The notes beneath the pieces were generated by a model, which saw only the letters and a program-made list of their open reading frames with translations, had not been told where the DNA came from and made no database searches. Shown here in pieces: positions 24,163 through 32,158 of a stretch of 36,953 nt of DNA (positions are counted from its first letter, which is position 1; the number at the start of each line of letters is the position of its first letter). The stretch covers positions 1 to 36,953 of the forward strand of contig NZ_WTVK01000055.1 in NCBI RefSeq assembly GCF_012910805.1. Direction: 5' to 3'. Made by a program: the position numbers and the translations under genes. The DNA comes from Aromatoleum evansii. Its GTDB lineage: Bacteria > Pseudomonadota > Gammaproteobacteria > Burkholderiales > Rhodocyclaceae.

Positions 24163-25365
24163 ATGAGCGAAGCCGTCATCGTATCCACTGCGCGCACTGC
24201 ACTGACCAAGTCCTTCCGCGGTTCCTTCAACGATACGGAGGCCCCCGTGCTGGGCGGCCACGTCGTGCGCGCCGTGGTCGAGCGCGCGGGGATCGAGCCC
24301 GAAGCGGTCGAGGACGTGATCATGGGGGCCGCCGTGCAGCAGGGCACCCAGGCCTACAACATCGGCCGCCTGTGTGCCTACACCGGCGGCCTGCCCGACA
24401 GCGTGCCGGGCATGGCGCTCGACCGCATGTGCGCCTCCGGGCTGATGGCCATCGGCGTCGCCGCCAAGAACATCCTCGCCGGCGAGATGAAGATCGCGGT
24501 GGCGGGCGGCGTCGAGTCGCTGTCGCTCACGCAGACCAAACACAAGAACACCTACCGCGCGCAGTCCGAAGCGGTGAAGGCCGTCGTGCCGGCGGCCTAC
24601 ATCCCGATGCTCGAGACCGCCGAGATCGTCTCCCGCCGCTATGGCATCAGCCGTGCGGCGCAGGACGAGTTCTCGCTGCAGAGCCAGCAGCGCACCGCGG
24701 CGGCGCAGGCGGCAGGCCGCTTCGACGACGAGATCGTGCCGCTGGCGGCGAAGAAGCTGCTGTTCGACAAGGAAGGCAAGCCCGCCGGCCACGAGGACGT
24801 GATCGCCACTCGCGACGAGTGCAACCGCGCCTCGACGACGCTGGAAGACCTCGCGAAGCTGCAGCCGGTCTTCAAGGACGGCCAGTGGGTCGGGCAGGGC
24901 GAGTTCATCACCGCCGGCAACGCGTCGCAGCTCTCCGACGGCGCCTCGGCCGCGTTGGTGATGAGCCGTATGGAGGCCGAGCGTCGCGGCATAGCCCCGC
25001 TGGGCGCGTATCGCGGCATCGCCGTCGCAGGCTGCGCGCCCGACGAGATGGGCATCGGGCCGGTCTTCGCGATCCCCAAGCTGCTCGACCGCTTCGGCCT
25101 GAAGGTGAGCGACGTTGGCCTGTGGGAGATCAATGAAGCCTTTGCCTGCCAGGTGCTCTACAGCCGCGACAAGCTGGGCATCCCCAACGAGCGCCTGAAC
25201 GTCAATGGCGGCGCGATCGCCATCGGCCACCCTTTCGGCATGTCGGGGGCGCGCATGGTCGGCCACGCGCTGCTCGAAGGCCGGCAGCGCGGCGTGAAAT
25301 ACGTCGTCGTGTCGATGTGCATCGGCGGCGGAATGGGCGCTGCGGGCCTGTTCGAGGTCCTGTAG
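24163..25365 (+). CDS. Acetyl-CoA acyltransferase (thiolase)
   Basis: A 400-residue thiolase with the full catalytic set: Cys90 (DRMCASG), His356 ([11 protein letters not shown]) and Cys386 (SMCIGGGMG). It cleaves a 3-ketoacyl-CoA with CoA. Position after ipdF and a MaoC hydratase suggests the role of FadA6 in the last C/D-ring steps. The sequence is closer to general degradative thiolases than to mycobacterial FadA6 or FadA5, so the assignment is functional rather than orthologous. ATG 24163 has CCGGAGAA upstream. The 56-bp gap before it shows no terminator. Confidence 0.88.
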   Translation: MSEAVIVSTARTALTKSFRGSFNDTEAPVLGGHVVRAVVERAGIEPEAVEDVIMGAAVQQGTQAYNIGRLCAYTGGLPDSVPGMALDRMCASGLMAIGVAAKNILAGEMKIAVAGGVESLSLTQTKHKNTYRAQSEAVKAVVPAAYIPMLETAEIVSRRYGISRAAQDEFSLQSQQRTAAAQAAGRFDDEIVPLAAKKLLFDKEGKPAGHEDVIATRDECNRASTTLEDLAKLQPVFKDGQWVGQGEFITAGNASQLSDGASAALVMSRMEAERRGIAPLGAYRGIAVAGCAPDEMGIGPVFAIPKLLDRFGLKVSDVGLWEINEAFACQVLYSRDKLGIPNERLNVNGGAIAIGHPFGMSGARMVGHALLEGRQRGVKYVVVSMCIGGGMGAAGLFEVL

Positions 25366-25376
25366 GCGGCGGCCCG

Positions 25377-26051
25377 ATGGACGCCTGGAAGATGATCTAC
25401 CTCGCGCGGCGCAATCCGGCGCTCCGCGCCGAGGACTTCCCGCAGGCCTGGCGCGAGCACTCCGCGCTGGGGCGGCAGTGCGCCAACGTGCGCGACAAGG
25501 TGCTCGCGGTGACGCAGTGCTCGCGCGTGCTCGATCCCCCGGCGCCGCTGCCCGGTACATCCCCGGATTACGACGGCGTGAACCTGCTGGCGTTGCGTGA
25601 CCGACAGGCGGCCGACGACATCTGGAACGACCCGGAGACGCTCGCGATCATGCGTCCCGACGAGCCGCGCGTGTTCTCGACCTACGTGCGCGACTTCACG
25701 CTGATCGCACGGGAAAGCGTGATCGTCGACGGCCCGCGCAGCGATGTCTGCGTGGCGTTCTTCCTCCGCACCCGTGACGGGCCGGCGCCGGCGGCTGCGC
25801 CGATCGGCGGGCCGGACATGACGCCCTGGCTGCGTGCCCGGAGGGTGGTCGCGAACGTCGTCGATGGAGCCCGCCCTGCTGGCTACGAGTTCGATCTGAT
25901 CGTCGAAGCCTGGTACGAATCGGTCGAGCGCGCCCTCATGGGGTTCGCCGGCCGGCCGGTATGGGACCGGCTGCCGAACTCCCTTTCCAGCCGTGTCGAC
26001 GTCGGGCGGTCCGTCTGCCTGCTGACGCACGTCACCCATCGCCGGCCTTGA
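25377..26051 (+). CDS. EthD-domain-like protein of unknown function
   Basis: A 224-residue protein that appears to be a tandem of two EthD-like ferredoxin folds. The first half (MDAWKMIYLARRNPALRAEDF, then AWREHSALG) has the typical EthD pattern of a hydrophobic strand, a helix and a WxxxH motif. The second half (about 118-224) repeats a strand-rich arrangement more loosely. EthD-like dimeric alpha-beta barrels include ring-cleaving, decarboxylating and cyclising enzymes as well as non-catalytic helpers. It is translated 11 bases after the thiolase and is the last gene of the ipdF operon. A catalytic role on a C/D-ring intermediate is possible but unproven. Confidence 0.65.
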   Translation: MDAWKMIYLARRNPALRAEDFPQAWREHSALGRQCANVRDKVLAVTQCSRVLDPPAPLPGTSPDYDGVNLLALRDRQAADDIWNDPETLAIMRPDEPRVFSTYVRDFTLIARESVIVDGPRSDVCVAFFLRTRDGPAPAAAPIGGPDMTPWLRARRVVANVVDGARPAGYEFDLIVEAWYESVERALMGFAGRPVWDRLPNSLSSRVDVGRSVCLLTHVTHRRP

Positions 26052-26097
26052 CGAAAGACGCTTTGGAGCTATTACTTTCGACATAGTTTGCCCCGTT

Positions 26098-26113
26098 TAG
26101 TCCCAACGGACGA
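26098..26113 (-). promoter_or_regulatory. Candidate operator copy 4
   Basis: Read on the minus strand: TCGTC-CGTTGG-GACTA, two bases different from copy 3 flipped spacer end. It sits in the 191-bp gap upstream of the DUF1329 gene, 129 bp before its ATG. Confidence 0.5.
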
Positions 26114-26192
26114 TGTGAGGGCTGGTCAAGGCGAAAAAAATGGCGACAGATGCGCAGAAGCGTTAGCACAACGACTGGTGGCATCTACACAA

Positions 26193-26209
26193 GTGTTTAA
26201 CCGAAACAC
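26193..26209. promoter_or_regulatory. Perfect dyad GTGTTT-N5-AAACAC upstream of DUF1329
   Basis: Six-bp perfect arms with spacer AACCG, 33 bp before the start codon, in an AT-richer stretch followed by AGGCAGGAGA. It may be a second operator or a 5'-UTR hairpin. It does not resemble the TCGTC motif. Confidence 0.35.
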
Positions 26210-26242
26210 AGAATAAAGACGCCGAATAGGCAGGAGACATAG

Positions 26243-27625
26243 ATGATGAGAACCCGTATCTGGATACCGGTCATGGCGACGGTGGCGCTCGCGGTGACCG
26301 GGGGCCAAGCGGCGGCCAAGGTCAGCGATGCCGAGGCAGCCCGGCTGGGCAAGGATCTGACCTGCGTCGGCGCCGAGGCGGCCGGCAACAAGGACGGCAC
26401 TATTCCCGCCTTTTCCGGCAAGTGGCTGGGTACCCCGCCGGGCGTGAAATACACCCTGCACGTCGGCCAGCATCCCGTGGATCCCTATGCCGACGACAAG
26501 CCGCTATTCGAGATCACCGCGGCCAATCTGGAGCAGCACGCGAGCAAGCTCAGCGACGGCCAGAAGGCGATGTTCAAGAAGTATCCCGATACCTTCCGAA
26601 TTCCTGTTTATCAGAGTCGGCGCGACTTCAGATATCCGGATGCCATTTGCGAGCTGGCCAAGAAAAACGCGCTTGAAGCCGAACTGATCGACGACGGCCT
26701 CGGCTATACGGGCCACAAGGGACCCGTGGGCTTCCCGATTCCGAAATCGCCGATGGAAGTTCTCGCCAACATGAACTTCCCGTACCGGGCCTTCACGGAG
26801 CACGTGGTGCGGGACATCGCGGACGTAGGGTCGGATGGCAGCATCACCTGGGGTCGGCAGCTCAACAAGAACCTGAACATCGTCTCGCAGCCCGGCGAAT
26901 TGGGTAAGCCGATGGAGGGTCTGATGGCCTACTCGCTGTCGGGGACCCTGTTGCCCGAGCGCGACCGTGGCAGCTTCACCGCCTCTCAGGAGCCCGTCAA
27001 CTTTGCCCGTGCGAAACGCCTTGCCTGGACCTACGACCCGGGTACGCGGCGGGTGCGCCAGTTGCCGACCTATGGGTTCGACACTCCGATGGGCGGCACG
27101 AGCGGCAAGATGACCATCGATCAGGATCGCCTGATGAACGGTGATCCCAGCCGCTACGAATGGAAGCTGCACGGCAAGAAGGAGATGTACATCCCGGCGA
27201 ACGCATACCGTCTGCACTCCAGCAAGGTGAAGTACGCGGATCTCTTGCAAAAGGGACACGCGAACCCGGCGCATCTTCGGTACGAGCTTCGTCGTGTGTG
27301 GGTGCTGGAAGGTTCGCTGAAGGAAGGTTACCGCCATCTGTTCGGCAAGCGCGTGCTGTTCATCGATGAAGACAACTGGCAGGCCTCGATGGGGGACTTC
27401 TACGACCAACGCGGAAAGCTTTGGCAGCACGGCTTCATCAACCACTTCTATGCGTTCGACCTCAACGCCTGGCAGGCCGGCACCGCCTTTTATCACGACC
27501 TCGATTCAGGCGGCTACGTCGCCTTCAACCTGATCCAGGAGCGTGAGAAATCCTGGGTCCTCAACGGCGGCGACCTCTCGCCCGACATGTACACCCCCGC
27601 CGCGCTGCGTGCGCTGGGCCAGTGA
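26243..27625 (+). CDS. DUF1329 envelope protein
   Basis: A 460-residue secreted protein. A signal peptide spans about 1-25 (RIWIPVMATVALAVTGG, cleavage after GQAAA). The mature part has the DUF1329 pattern, rich in Tyr, Trp and Gly (LAWTYDPGTRRVRQLP, KEMYIPANAYR, RRVWVLEGSLKEGYRH). DUF1329 proteins are related to outer-membrane/lipid transport proteins and are nearly always paired with DUF1302 in proteobacterial clusters for steroids and other hydrophobic compounds. The downstream DUF1302 gene starts 26 bases after its stop. Uptake or periplasmic handling of the steroid is the likely role, by association rather than by direct biochemical proof. Confidence 0.88.
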   Translation: MMRTRIWIPVMATVALAVTGGQAAAKVSDAEAARLGKDLTCVGAEAAGNKDGTIPAFSGKWLGTPPGVKYTLHVGQHPVDPYADDKPLFEITAANLEQHASKLSDGQKAMFKKYPDTFRIPVYQSRRDFRYPDAICELAKKNALEAELIDDGLGYTGHKGPVGFPIPKSPMEVLANMNFPYRAFTEHVVRDIADVGSDGSITWGRQLNKNLNIVSQPGELGKPMEGLMAYSLSGTLLPERDRGSFTASQEPVNFARAKRLAWTYDPGTRRVRQLPTYGFDTPMGGTSGKMTIDQDRLMNGDPSRYEWKLHGKKEMYIPANAYRLHSSKVKYADLLQKGHANPAHLRYELRRVWVLEGSLKEGYRHLFGKRVLFIDEDNWQASMGDFYDQRGKLWQHGFINHFYAFDLNAWQAGTAFYHDLDSGGYVAFNLIQEREKSWVLNGGDLSPDMYTPAALRALGQ

Positions 27626-27651
27626 TGCACTTGACTTTCCGGGGAGTAGAC

Positions 27652-29292
27652 ATGATGAAAATGCACAACAAGATGAAGCCGATCGCGCTCGCCGTGGTCG
27701 GCATGGGCATCGCGATTCCCGCGTCGGCCTTCGAAACGAAAGTGTTCGAAAACGGGGCGACCTTTGAATCGCGCGTGACGACGACCTATACGCTGTCCAC
27801 CCGCCTCGAAGACCGCGATTCCTTGCTGACGAAGAATGCCGCGGGCAATGACGGCAACAATAACTTCGACAAGGGGGCATTGACGTCGAATCGCGTGAGC
27901 GCCTTGCTGGACACTCACTTCAAGAAGGGAAATTCCGGTTTCGTTCTGTCTGCCAGCACCTTCTACGACGACGTTTACCACAATTCCAACGACAACGACG
28001 GCACCTCGTTTCCGAACAAGATCGGCGGAGACGCCGACGAGTTCAGCAGTGACACCAAGCGCTACCACGGCGGTTACAGCCGCTTGCTGGACGTCTACGG
28101 GTACACCTCGTTCGACATTGGCGAGCAGGGGCGGGCGACTGTCCGCCTCGGCAAGCACGTCGTGTCATGGGGAGAGACGCTTTTCATTCCGGGTATTTCG
28201 GGTGCTCAAGGGCCCGCGGATGGCACCAAGGCTGGCATCCCTGGCACGGAGGTCAAGGATCAGTTGCTGCCCGAGGACCAGATCTCGGTGCTTTACGAGG
28301 TCAATGACAGGCTGTCGCTGATGGCGCACGCCCAGTACCACTGGCACAAGACGCTGATCAATGCGCCGGGCTCCTTCCTGAGTACTTCGGATATCGTCGG
28401 GCCGGGCGCAGTTTGCATGACACCTGGGCCGGGTCCGTGCAGGATGCCCCGGAGGGACGATGAGAAGCCGGGCAAAACCGGGCAATGGGGTGTCGGCGGC
28501 AAGTACCGCGTGACCGACGAAACCGAGCTTGGCCTGATCTACCTGCGATACCACGATCGCGCACCGATGGTCGATGTCGATTCTCTCCTTTCGGATGGCA
28601 ACGGTTTCGGTTTCAATCATCGCTACTTCGAAGACATTGAACTGCTTGGCGCGACCTTCAGCACGACCTTCGGTATCGCCACCCTGGGCGGTGAAATTTC
28701 CTATCGGAAAGATGCCCCTGCGCTCGTGAATACGCGGCTGGGCTCCAGTGTGATCCCGACCGCCACGACTGCCGACGTGGTGCAGACCAACGTCAATACC
28801 TTCATCAACCTGGGCCGGACCTTCCTTGCGCCCCAGGCCAACTTCCTCGCCGAATTGGCCTATACCGACGTGCGTAATCCGGATGCCCGTCGGGTGCCGG
28901 GCGCGACCGGTGATGTCTCGCGGACGTTTGCGCCGGGCTTTGGGGTCGTGCCCGTGCCCACGCCCGTGTCGGAATCGTTGAGCTTCGGCAGCTATGGTCT
29001 CGCCTTCGCATCGACGCTCAGTCTGACCTATCCGGGTATCCTCGAGAATTGGGAGCTCGGTGTTCCGATCAGCTACTCACGTCAGCTGAAGGGCCGCACC
29101 CTGCAGGGCAACCTCGGCATGGGGGAGGGCGACCACCGTCTGAGTGTCGGCGCGACGATGACCTATCGCCGCAACCTGCAAATCGGCCTGACCTATCTGG
29201 GGTATTTCGGCGATGCCAGTCTCGACCCGGTCAAAAACCGTCAATTGACCGATCGGGACCAGCTTTCGCTGGTCGTCAAGTATTCGTTCTGA
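27652..29292 (+). CDS. DUF1302 outer-membrane beta-barrel protein
   Basis: A 546-residue precursor with signal peptide KMKPIALAVVGMGIAIPASA. The mature protein is made of alternating strands with many aromatic residues and ends in VVKYSF, the C-terminal Phe typical of Bam-inserted barrels. I chose ATG 27652 because GGGGAG lies six bases upstream; an open frame from 27622 overlaps the DUF1329 stop but adds an unlikely pre-signal tail. DUF1302 barrels accompany DUF1329 in hydrophobic-substrate catabolic loci. It probably forms the outer-membrane entry route for the steroid. It is followed by a strong terminator. Confidence 0.88.
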   Translation: MMKMHNKMKPIALAVVGMGIAIPASAFETKVFENGATFESRVTTTYTLSTRLEDRDSLLTKNAAGNDGNNNFDKGALTSNRVSALLDTHFKKGNSGFVLSASTFYDDVYHNSNDNDGTSFPNKIGGDADEFSSDTKRYHGGYSRLLDVYGYTSFDIGEQGRATVRLGKHVVSWGETLFIPGISGAQGPADGTKAGIPGTEVKDQLLPEDQISVLYEVNDRLSLMAHAQYHWHKTLINAPGSFLSTSDIVGPGAVCMTPGPGPCRMPRRDDEKPGKTGQWGVGGKYRVTDETELGLIYLRYHDRAPMVDVDSLLSDGNGFGFNHRYFEDIELLGATFSTTFGIATLGGEISYRKDAPALVNTRLGSSVIPTATTADVVQTNVNTFINLGRTFLAPQANFLAELAYTDVRNPDARRVPGATGDVSRTFAPGFGVVPVPTPVSESLSFGSYGLAFASTLSLTYPGILENWELGVPISYSRQLKGRTLQGNLGMGEGDHRLSVGATMTYRRNLQIGLTYLGYFGDASLDPVKNRQLTDRDQLSLVVKYSF

Positions 29293-29313
29293 GCACGCTT
29301 TCCTCAAGACACG

Positions 29314-29341
29314 AAACCGGGCTTGAAGCCCGGTTTTTTTT
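29314..29341 (+). terminator. Rho-independent terminator after DUF1302
   Basis: Nine-bp perfect stem AAACCGGGC/GCCCGGTTT with loop TTGAA, running into eight T residues. It starts 22 bases after the DUF1302 stop. On the reverse strand it lacks a comparable T-tract, so it mainly ends the plus-strand operon. The remainder of this 157-bp convergent gap shows nothing else. Confidence 0.92.
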
Positions 29342-29449
29342 CGACCGTTGTGGCGAGCCGTGCAGGGCATCCCGATCCGCGCGTGTGCCGGAGCGGATCC
29401 CGGTTTCCTGCTCGCTGCCGGAAGCGGTCCCCGCCTCGAACGCCCGATC

Positions 29450-30403
29450 TCAGCGCGCCGCCGACTCGTACTCGGCGCGCAGCCGCGCGACCAGTTCCGC
29501 GACGTCCGGGACGTCGTGGATCGTGCCGATTCCCTGGCCCGCCGACCACACGTCTTTCCAGGCCTTGGGCTTGTGTTCCTGGCCGGCGAAGAGGTCGTCC
29601 TTGCCGCCGTTTTCGCGCGCGGCCAGTGCGGCCGGATCGATGCCTGCGGCGATCACGCTGTTCCTGAGGTAGTTGGCCGAGATGCCGCTGAAGGCCGGCG
29701 TGTAGAGGATGTCCGCGGCGGTGTCGCGCACGATCATCGCCTTGTGGCCGCGGACGGCCGCGGCTTCGCGCGTGGCGAGGAAGCGGGTGCCCATGTAGCC
29801 CAGATCGGCGCCGAGCACCTCGGCCGCGCGCAGGCTGCGGCCGGAAGAAATGGCGCCGGCGAGCACCAGCGGCCCGTCCCAGAATTCGCGCACCTCGGAG
29901 ACGAAGGCGAAGGGCGACAGGGTGCCGCCGTGGCCGCCCGCGCCGGTGCAGACAAGGATCAGCGCATCGACGCCGCATTCGATGGCCTTGCGCGCATGGG
30001 CAACGCTGATCACGTCGTGCAGGACGATGCCGCCATAGCCATGCACCTTCTCGACGACCGTGTCAGGGCGGCCGACCGAGGTGATGACGATCGGGACTTC
30101 GTGCGCGACGACGCGGGCGAGGTCTTCGGCCTGCCGCGGATTGGATTTGTGCAGGATCAGGTTCACGCCGAACGGAGCGGCAAGGTTGCCGGGATGAGCG
30201 AAGTTCCAGGCCTCTAGCTCCGCGCGGATGCGTTCGAGCCAGTCGTCGAGGGCCGCGGACAGACGGGCGTTCAAGGTCGGGAAGGTCCCGACCACGCCCG
30301 CCTTGCATTGTGCGATGACGAGTTCCGGGCCGCTGGCCAGGAACATCGGGGAACAGATGAGGGGCAGGGACAGGCGCCCTGCAAGGATCTCGGGAATCGG
30401 CAT
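29450..30403 (-). CDS. Nitronate-monooxygenase-like FMN flavoprotein
   Basis: A 317-residue NPD/2-nitropropane-dioxygenase family protein. FMN-barrel landmarks are CSPMFLASGPELVIAQ, FGVNLILHKSN, ICTGAGGHGG-type phosphate loop (VCTGAGGHGGTLSP), and MGTRFLATREA. Family members oxidise nitronates, but several, such as IpdC of the mycobacterial C/D-ring pathway and enoyl reductases, act on other substrates. This protein belongs to a different subgroup from IpdC as I recall it. A steroid reductase or dehydrogenase role is suggested by its place at the end of the minus-strand catabolic block. It is separated from the ligase gene by a 112-bp gap with a hairpin. Confidence 0.8.
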   Translation of the reverse strand: MPIPEILAGRLSLPLICSPMFLASGPELVIAQCKAGVVGTFPTLNARLSAALDDWLERIRAELEAWNFAHPGNLAAPFGVNLILHKSNPRQAEDLARVVAHEVPIVITSVGRPDTVVEKVHGYGGIVLHDVISVAHARKAIECGVDALILVCTGAGGHGGTLSPFAFVSEVREFWDGPLVLAGAISSGRSLRAAEVLGADLGYMGTRFLATREAAAVRGHKAMIVRDTAADILYTPAFSGISANYLRNSVIAAGIDPAALAARENGGKDDLFAGQEHKPKAWKDVWSAGQGIGTIHDVPDVAELVARLRAEYESAAR

Positions 30404-30404
30404 G

Positions 30405-30420
30405 ACGTCTCGGCGGACGG
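30405..30420 (-). promoter_or_regulatory. Weak candidate operator copy 6
   Basis: Minus strand: CCGTC-CGCCGA-GACGT. It keeps the CGTCCG and GAGACG cores, but both arms have deviations. It ends one base before the ATG of the flavoprotein, where a bound protein could block translation start or transcription. This is the least certain copy. Confidence 0.35.
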
Positions 30421-30428
30421 TGAAAAGA

Positions 30429-30448
30429 GCAAAGCGGGGACGCTTTGC
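30429..30448 (-). terminator. Probable terminator hairpin after the FadD19-like gene
   Basis: Eight-bp perfect stem GCAAAGCG/CGCTTTGC with a four-base loop. On the minus strand it is followed by TCTTTTC. It lies 67 bases after the ligase stop. It may end or attenuate the ligase transcript before the flavoprotein gene. Confidence 0.6.
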
Positions 30449-30515
30449 GCCCCCGCCCCTTTGTTAACGCGACAACTCCGTACCCTTCGGAGAACGGATG
30501 TCTATGCGTGCTGCA

Positions 30516-32126
30516 TCAGCAGTTCAACGCGGACCCGGCGACCTCGCGCGCCCAGGGATAGTTGGCCTTGCCGGCCGCTGAGCGCTTCACCTCCGGAACG
30601 AGGACAATGTCCTTGGGAATCTTGTAGTTCGCGATGTGCTGCTGGCATAGCGCCCGCAATTGCTGCGGGTCGAGGCACAGGCCGGGGCGGGGGGCGATGA
30701 CCGCGACGACCTTCTGCCCCCAGCGCGGGTCGGGCAGGCCGACGACGAGGGCATCGAGCACGTCCGGGCTCATGCGCAGGACTTCCTCGACCTCCTCGGG
30801 GAAGACCTTCTCGCCGCCGGTGTTGATGCAGTTCGAGCCGCGGCCGAAGACGACGATCGCGCCGTCGTCGGCGACCTGGGCGGCGTCGCCGGTGAGGACG
30901 TAGCGCCGCCCTTCAATGGTGACGAAGGTCTGGGCGGTCTTTTCCGGATCACCGTAATAGCCGAGCGGCAGGTAGCCACTACGCGCGAGAATGCCGGGTT
31001 CGCCCGGGGCCGCGAGGCGGCTGCCGTCGACGACGACCGCGAGGTCGGGCCGCGCGGCGATGCGGATCATGCCGCCGTCGGCGGGCTTGCTGCCGAGCCC
31101 GAGCTGCCCGCTTTCCGAGGAACCCAGGCCGTTGCTGAAATAGACGTTGCGGGGCAGGTAGGCCTTGAGGCCTTCCTTGAGGTGCTCGGAGAGCACTGCG
31201 CCGCCGTTGCCGAACACGAACAGGGCGGAGAGATCCCAGCGGTCCGGCTGCGCGTTGAGGGCGTCGAGGAGCGGCAACGCCATCGCGTCGCCGACGATGG
31301 TGAGGCAGTTCACCCGTTCGCGGACGATGAGGTCGAGGATGTGCTCGGCGTCGAAATGATGCTGGTCGTTCAGCACCACGGTGTGGCCGGCCAGCAGCGA
31401 CACCATCGTTGCCCAGTGGGCGGCGCCGTGCATGAGCGGCGCGACCGGCATGAAGCGCATCGGCGCACCCTTGCGGATGCGGTCGGCCAGTTGTTCCGGC
31501 GTGGCGACCGGCCCCTCGGCCGGCACGTATGACGCGCCTCCGCCGAGGCTGCCGAAAAAAAGATCCTTGTGGGGCCACATCACACCCTTGGGCTTGCCGG
31601 TGGTGCCGCCGGTGTAGAGCAGGGAGATGTCGTCGTCGCGGCACTGCACGGCGGCGAGGGCCGCCGGGTCGGCGTTCAGGGTGTCGTCGTAGCGTGTCGC
31701 GCCGGCCAGCGCGGGGGTGCCCGCGCCGGTGCGCACCTTCACGCGCAGCCCGGGCGCGGCATCGAGGGCCTCGGCGACGGCAGGCTCGAGCTCGGCGCTG
31801 TAGAACAGCGCCTTCAGCCCGGCGTTGTCGTAGAGGTAGCGCAGCTCGTCGGCAACGTAGCGATAGTTGATGTTGGCGGGCACGGCGCGCACGCGGCAGG
31901 CGGCGAGGAAGGCTTCGAGGTATTCGGCCGAGTTGTACATCTGCAGGCCGACCACGTCGCCCGCGCCGATGCCCTGCCCATGCAGCCAGGCGGCCAGGCG
32001 TTCGATGCGCGCGGCCATCTGCCCATAGGTGTGGCGGCTGGCGCCGATCACGAGCGCATCGCGCTCCGGTACGGTCTCGGCGGCGATCGCGAAGAGATCG
32101 GCCAGGCTGAAGGTGCGAGAGGTCAT
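30516..32126 (-). CDS. FadD19-like steroid side-chain CoA ligase
   Basis: A 536-residue ANL-family ligase. [46 protein letters not shown], and INTGGEKVFPEEVEEVLR resemble mycobacterial FadD19/FadD17. The A10 lysine region is EVKRSAAGKANYPWARE. FadD19 activates long or C24-branched sterol side chains. Starting at ATG 32126, it is the fifth gene of a minus-strand operon behind a hydroxyacyl-CoA dehydrogenase, two acyl-CoA dehydrogenases and an alpha-methylacyl-CoA racemase. That set fits activation and first oxidation of a methyl-branched steroid side chain. Another branched or cyclic acid cannot be excluded by sequence alone. Confidence 0.86.
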   Translation of the reverse strand: MTSRTFSLADLFAIAAETVPERDALVIGASRHTYGQMAARIERLAAWLHGQGIGAGDVVGLQMYNSAEYLEAFLAACRVRAVPANINYRYVADELRYLYDNAGLKALFYSAELEPAVAEALDAAPGLRVKVRTGAGTPALAGATRYDDTLNADPAALAAVQCRDDDISLLYTGGTTGKPKGVMWPHKDLFFGSLGGGASYVPAEGPVATPEQLADRIRKGAPMRFMPVAPLMHGAAHWATMVSLLAGHTVVLNDQHHFDAEHILDLIVRERVNCLTIVGDAMALPLLDALNAQPDRWDLSALFVFGNGGAVLSEHLKEGLKAYLPRNVYFSNGLGSSESGQLGLGSKPADGGMIRIAARPDLAVVVDGSRLAAPGEPGILARSGYLPLGYYGDPEKTAQTFVTIEGRRYVLTGDAAQVADDGAIVVFGRGSNCINTGGEKVFPEEVEEVLRMSPDVLDALVVGLPDPRWGQKVVAVIAPRPGLCLDPQQLRALCQQHIANYKIPKDIVLVPEVKRSAAGKANYPWAREVAGSALNC

Positions 32127-32158
32127 GGTGTCTCCGGTGTCTTCGTTGGGGCGGCCGG

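Noticed and set aside
29450-30403. Naming the flavoprotein ipdC
   Set aside because: It belongs to the same broad family, but the visible motifs differ from IpdC, so the symbol is not supported.
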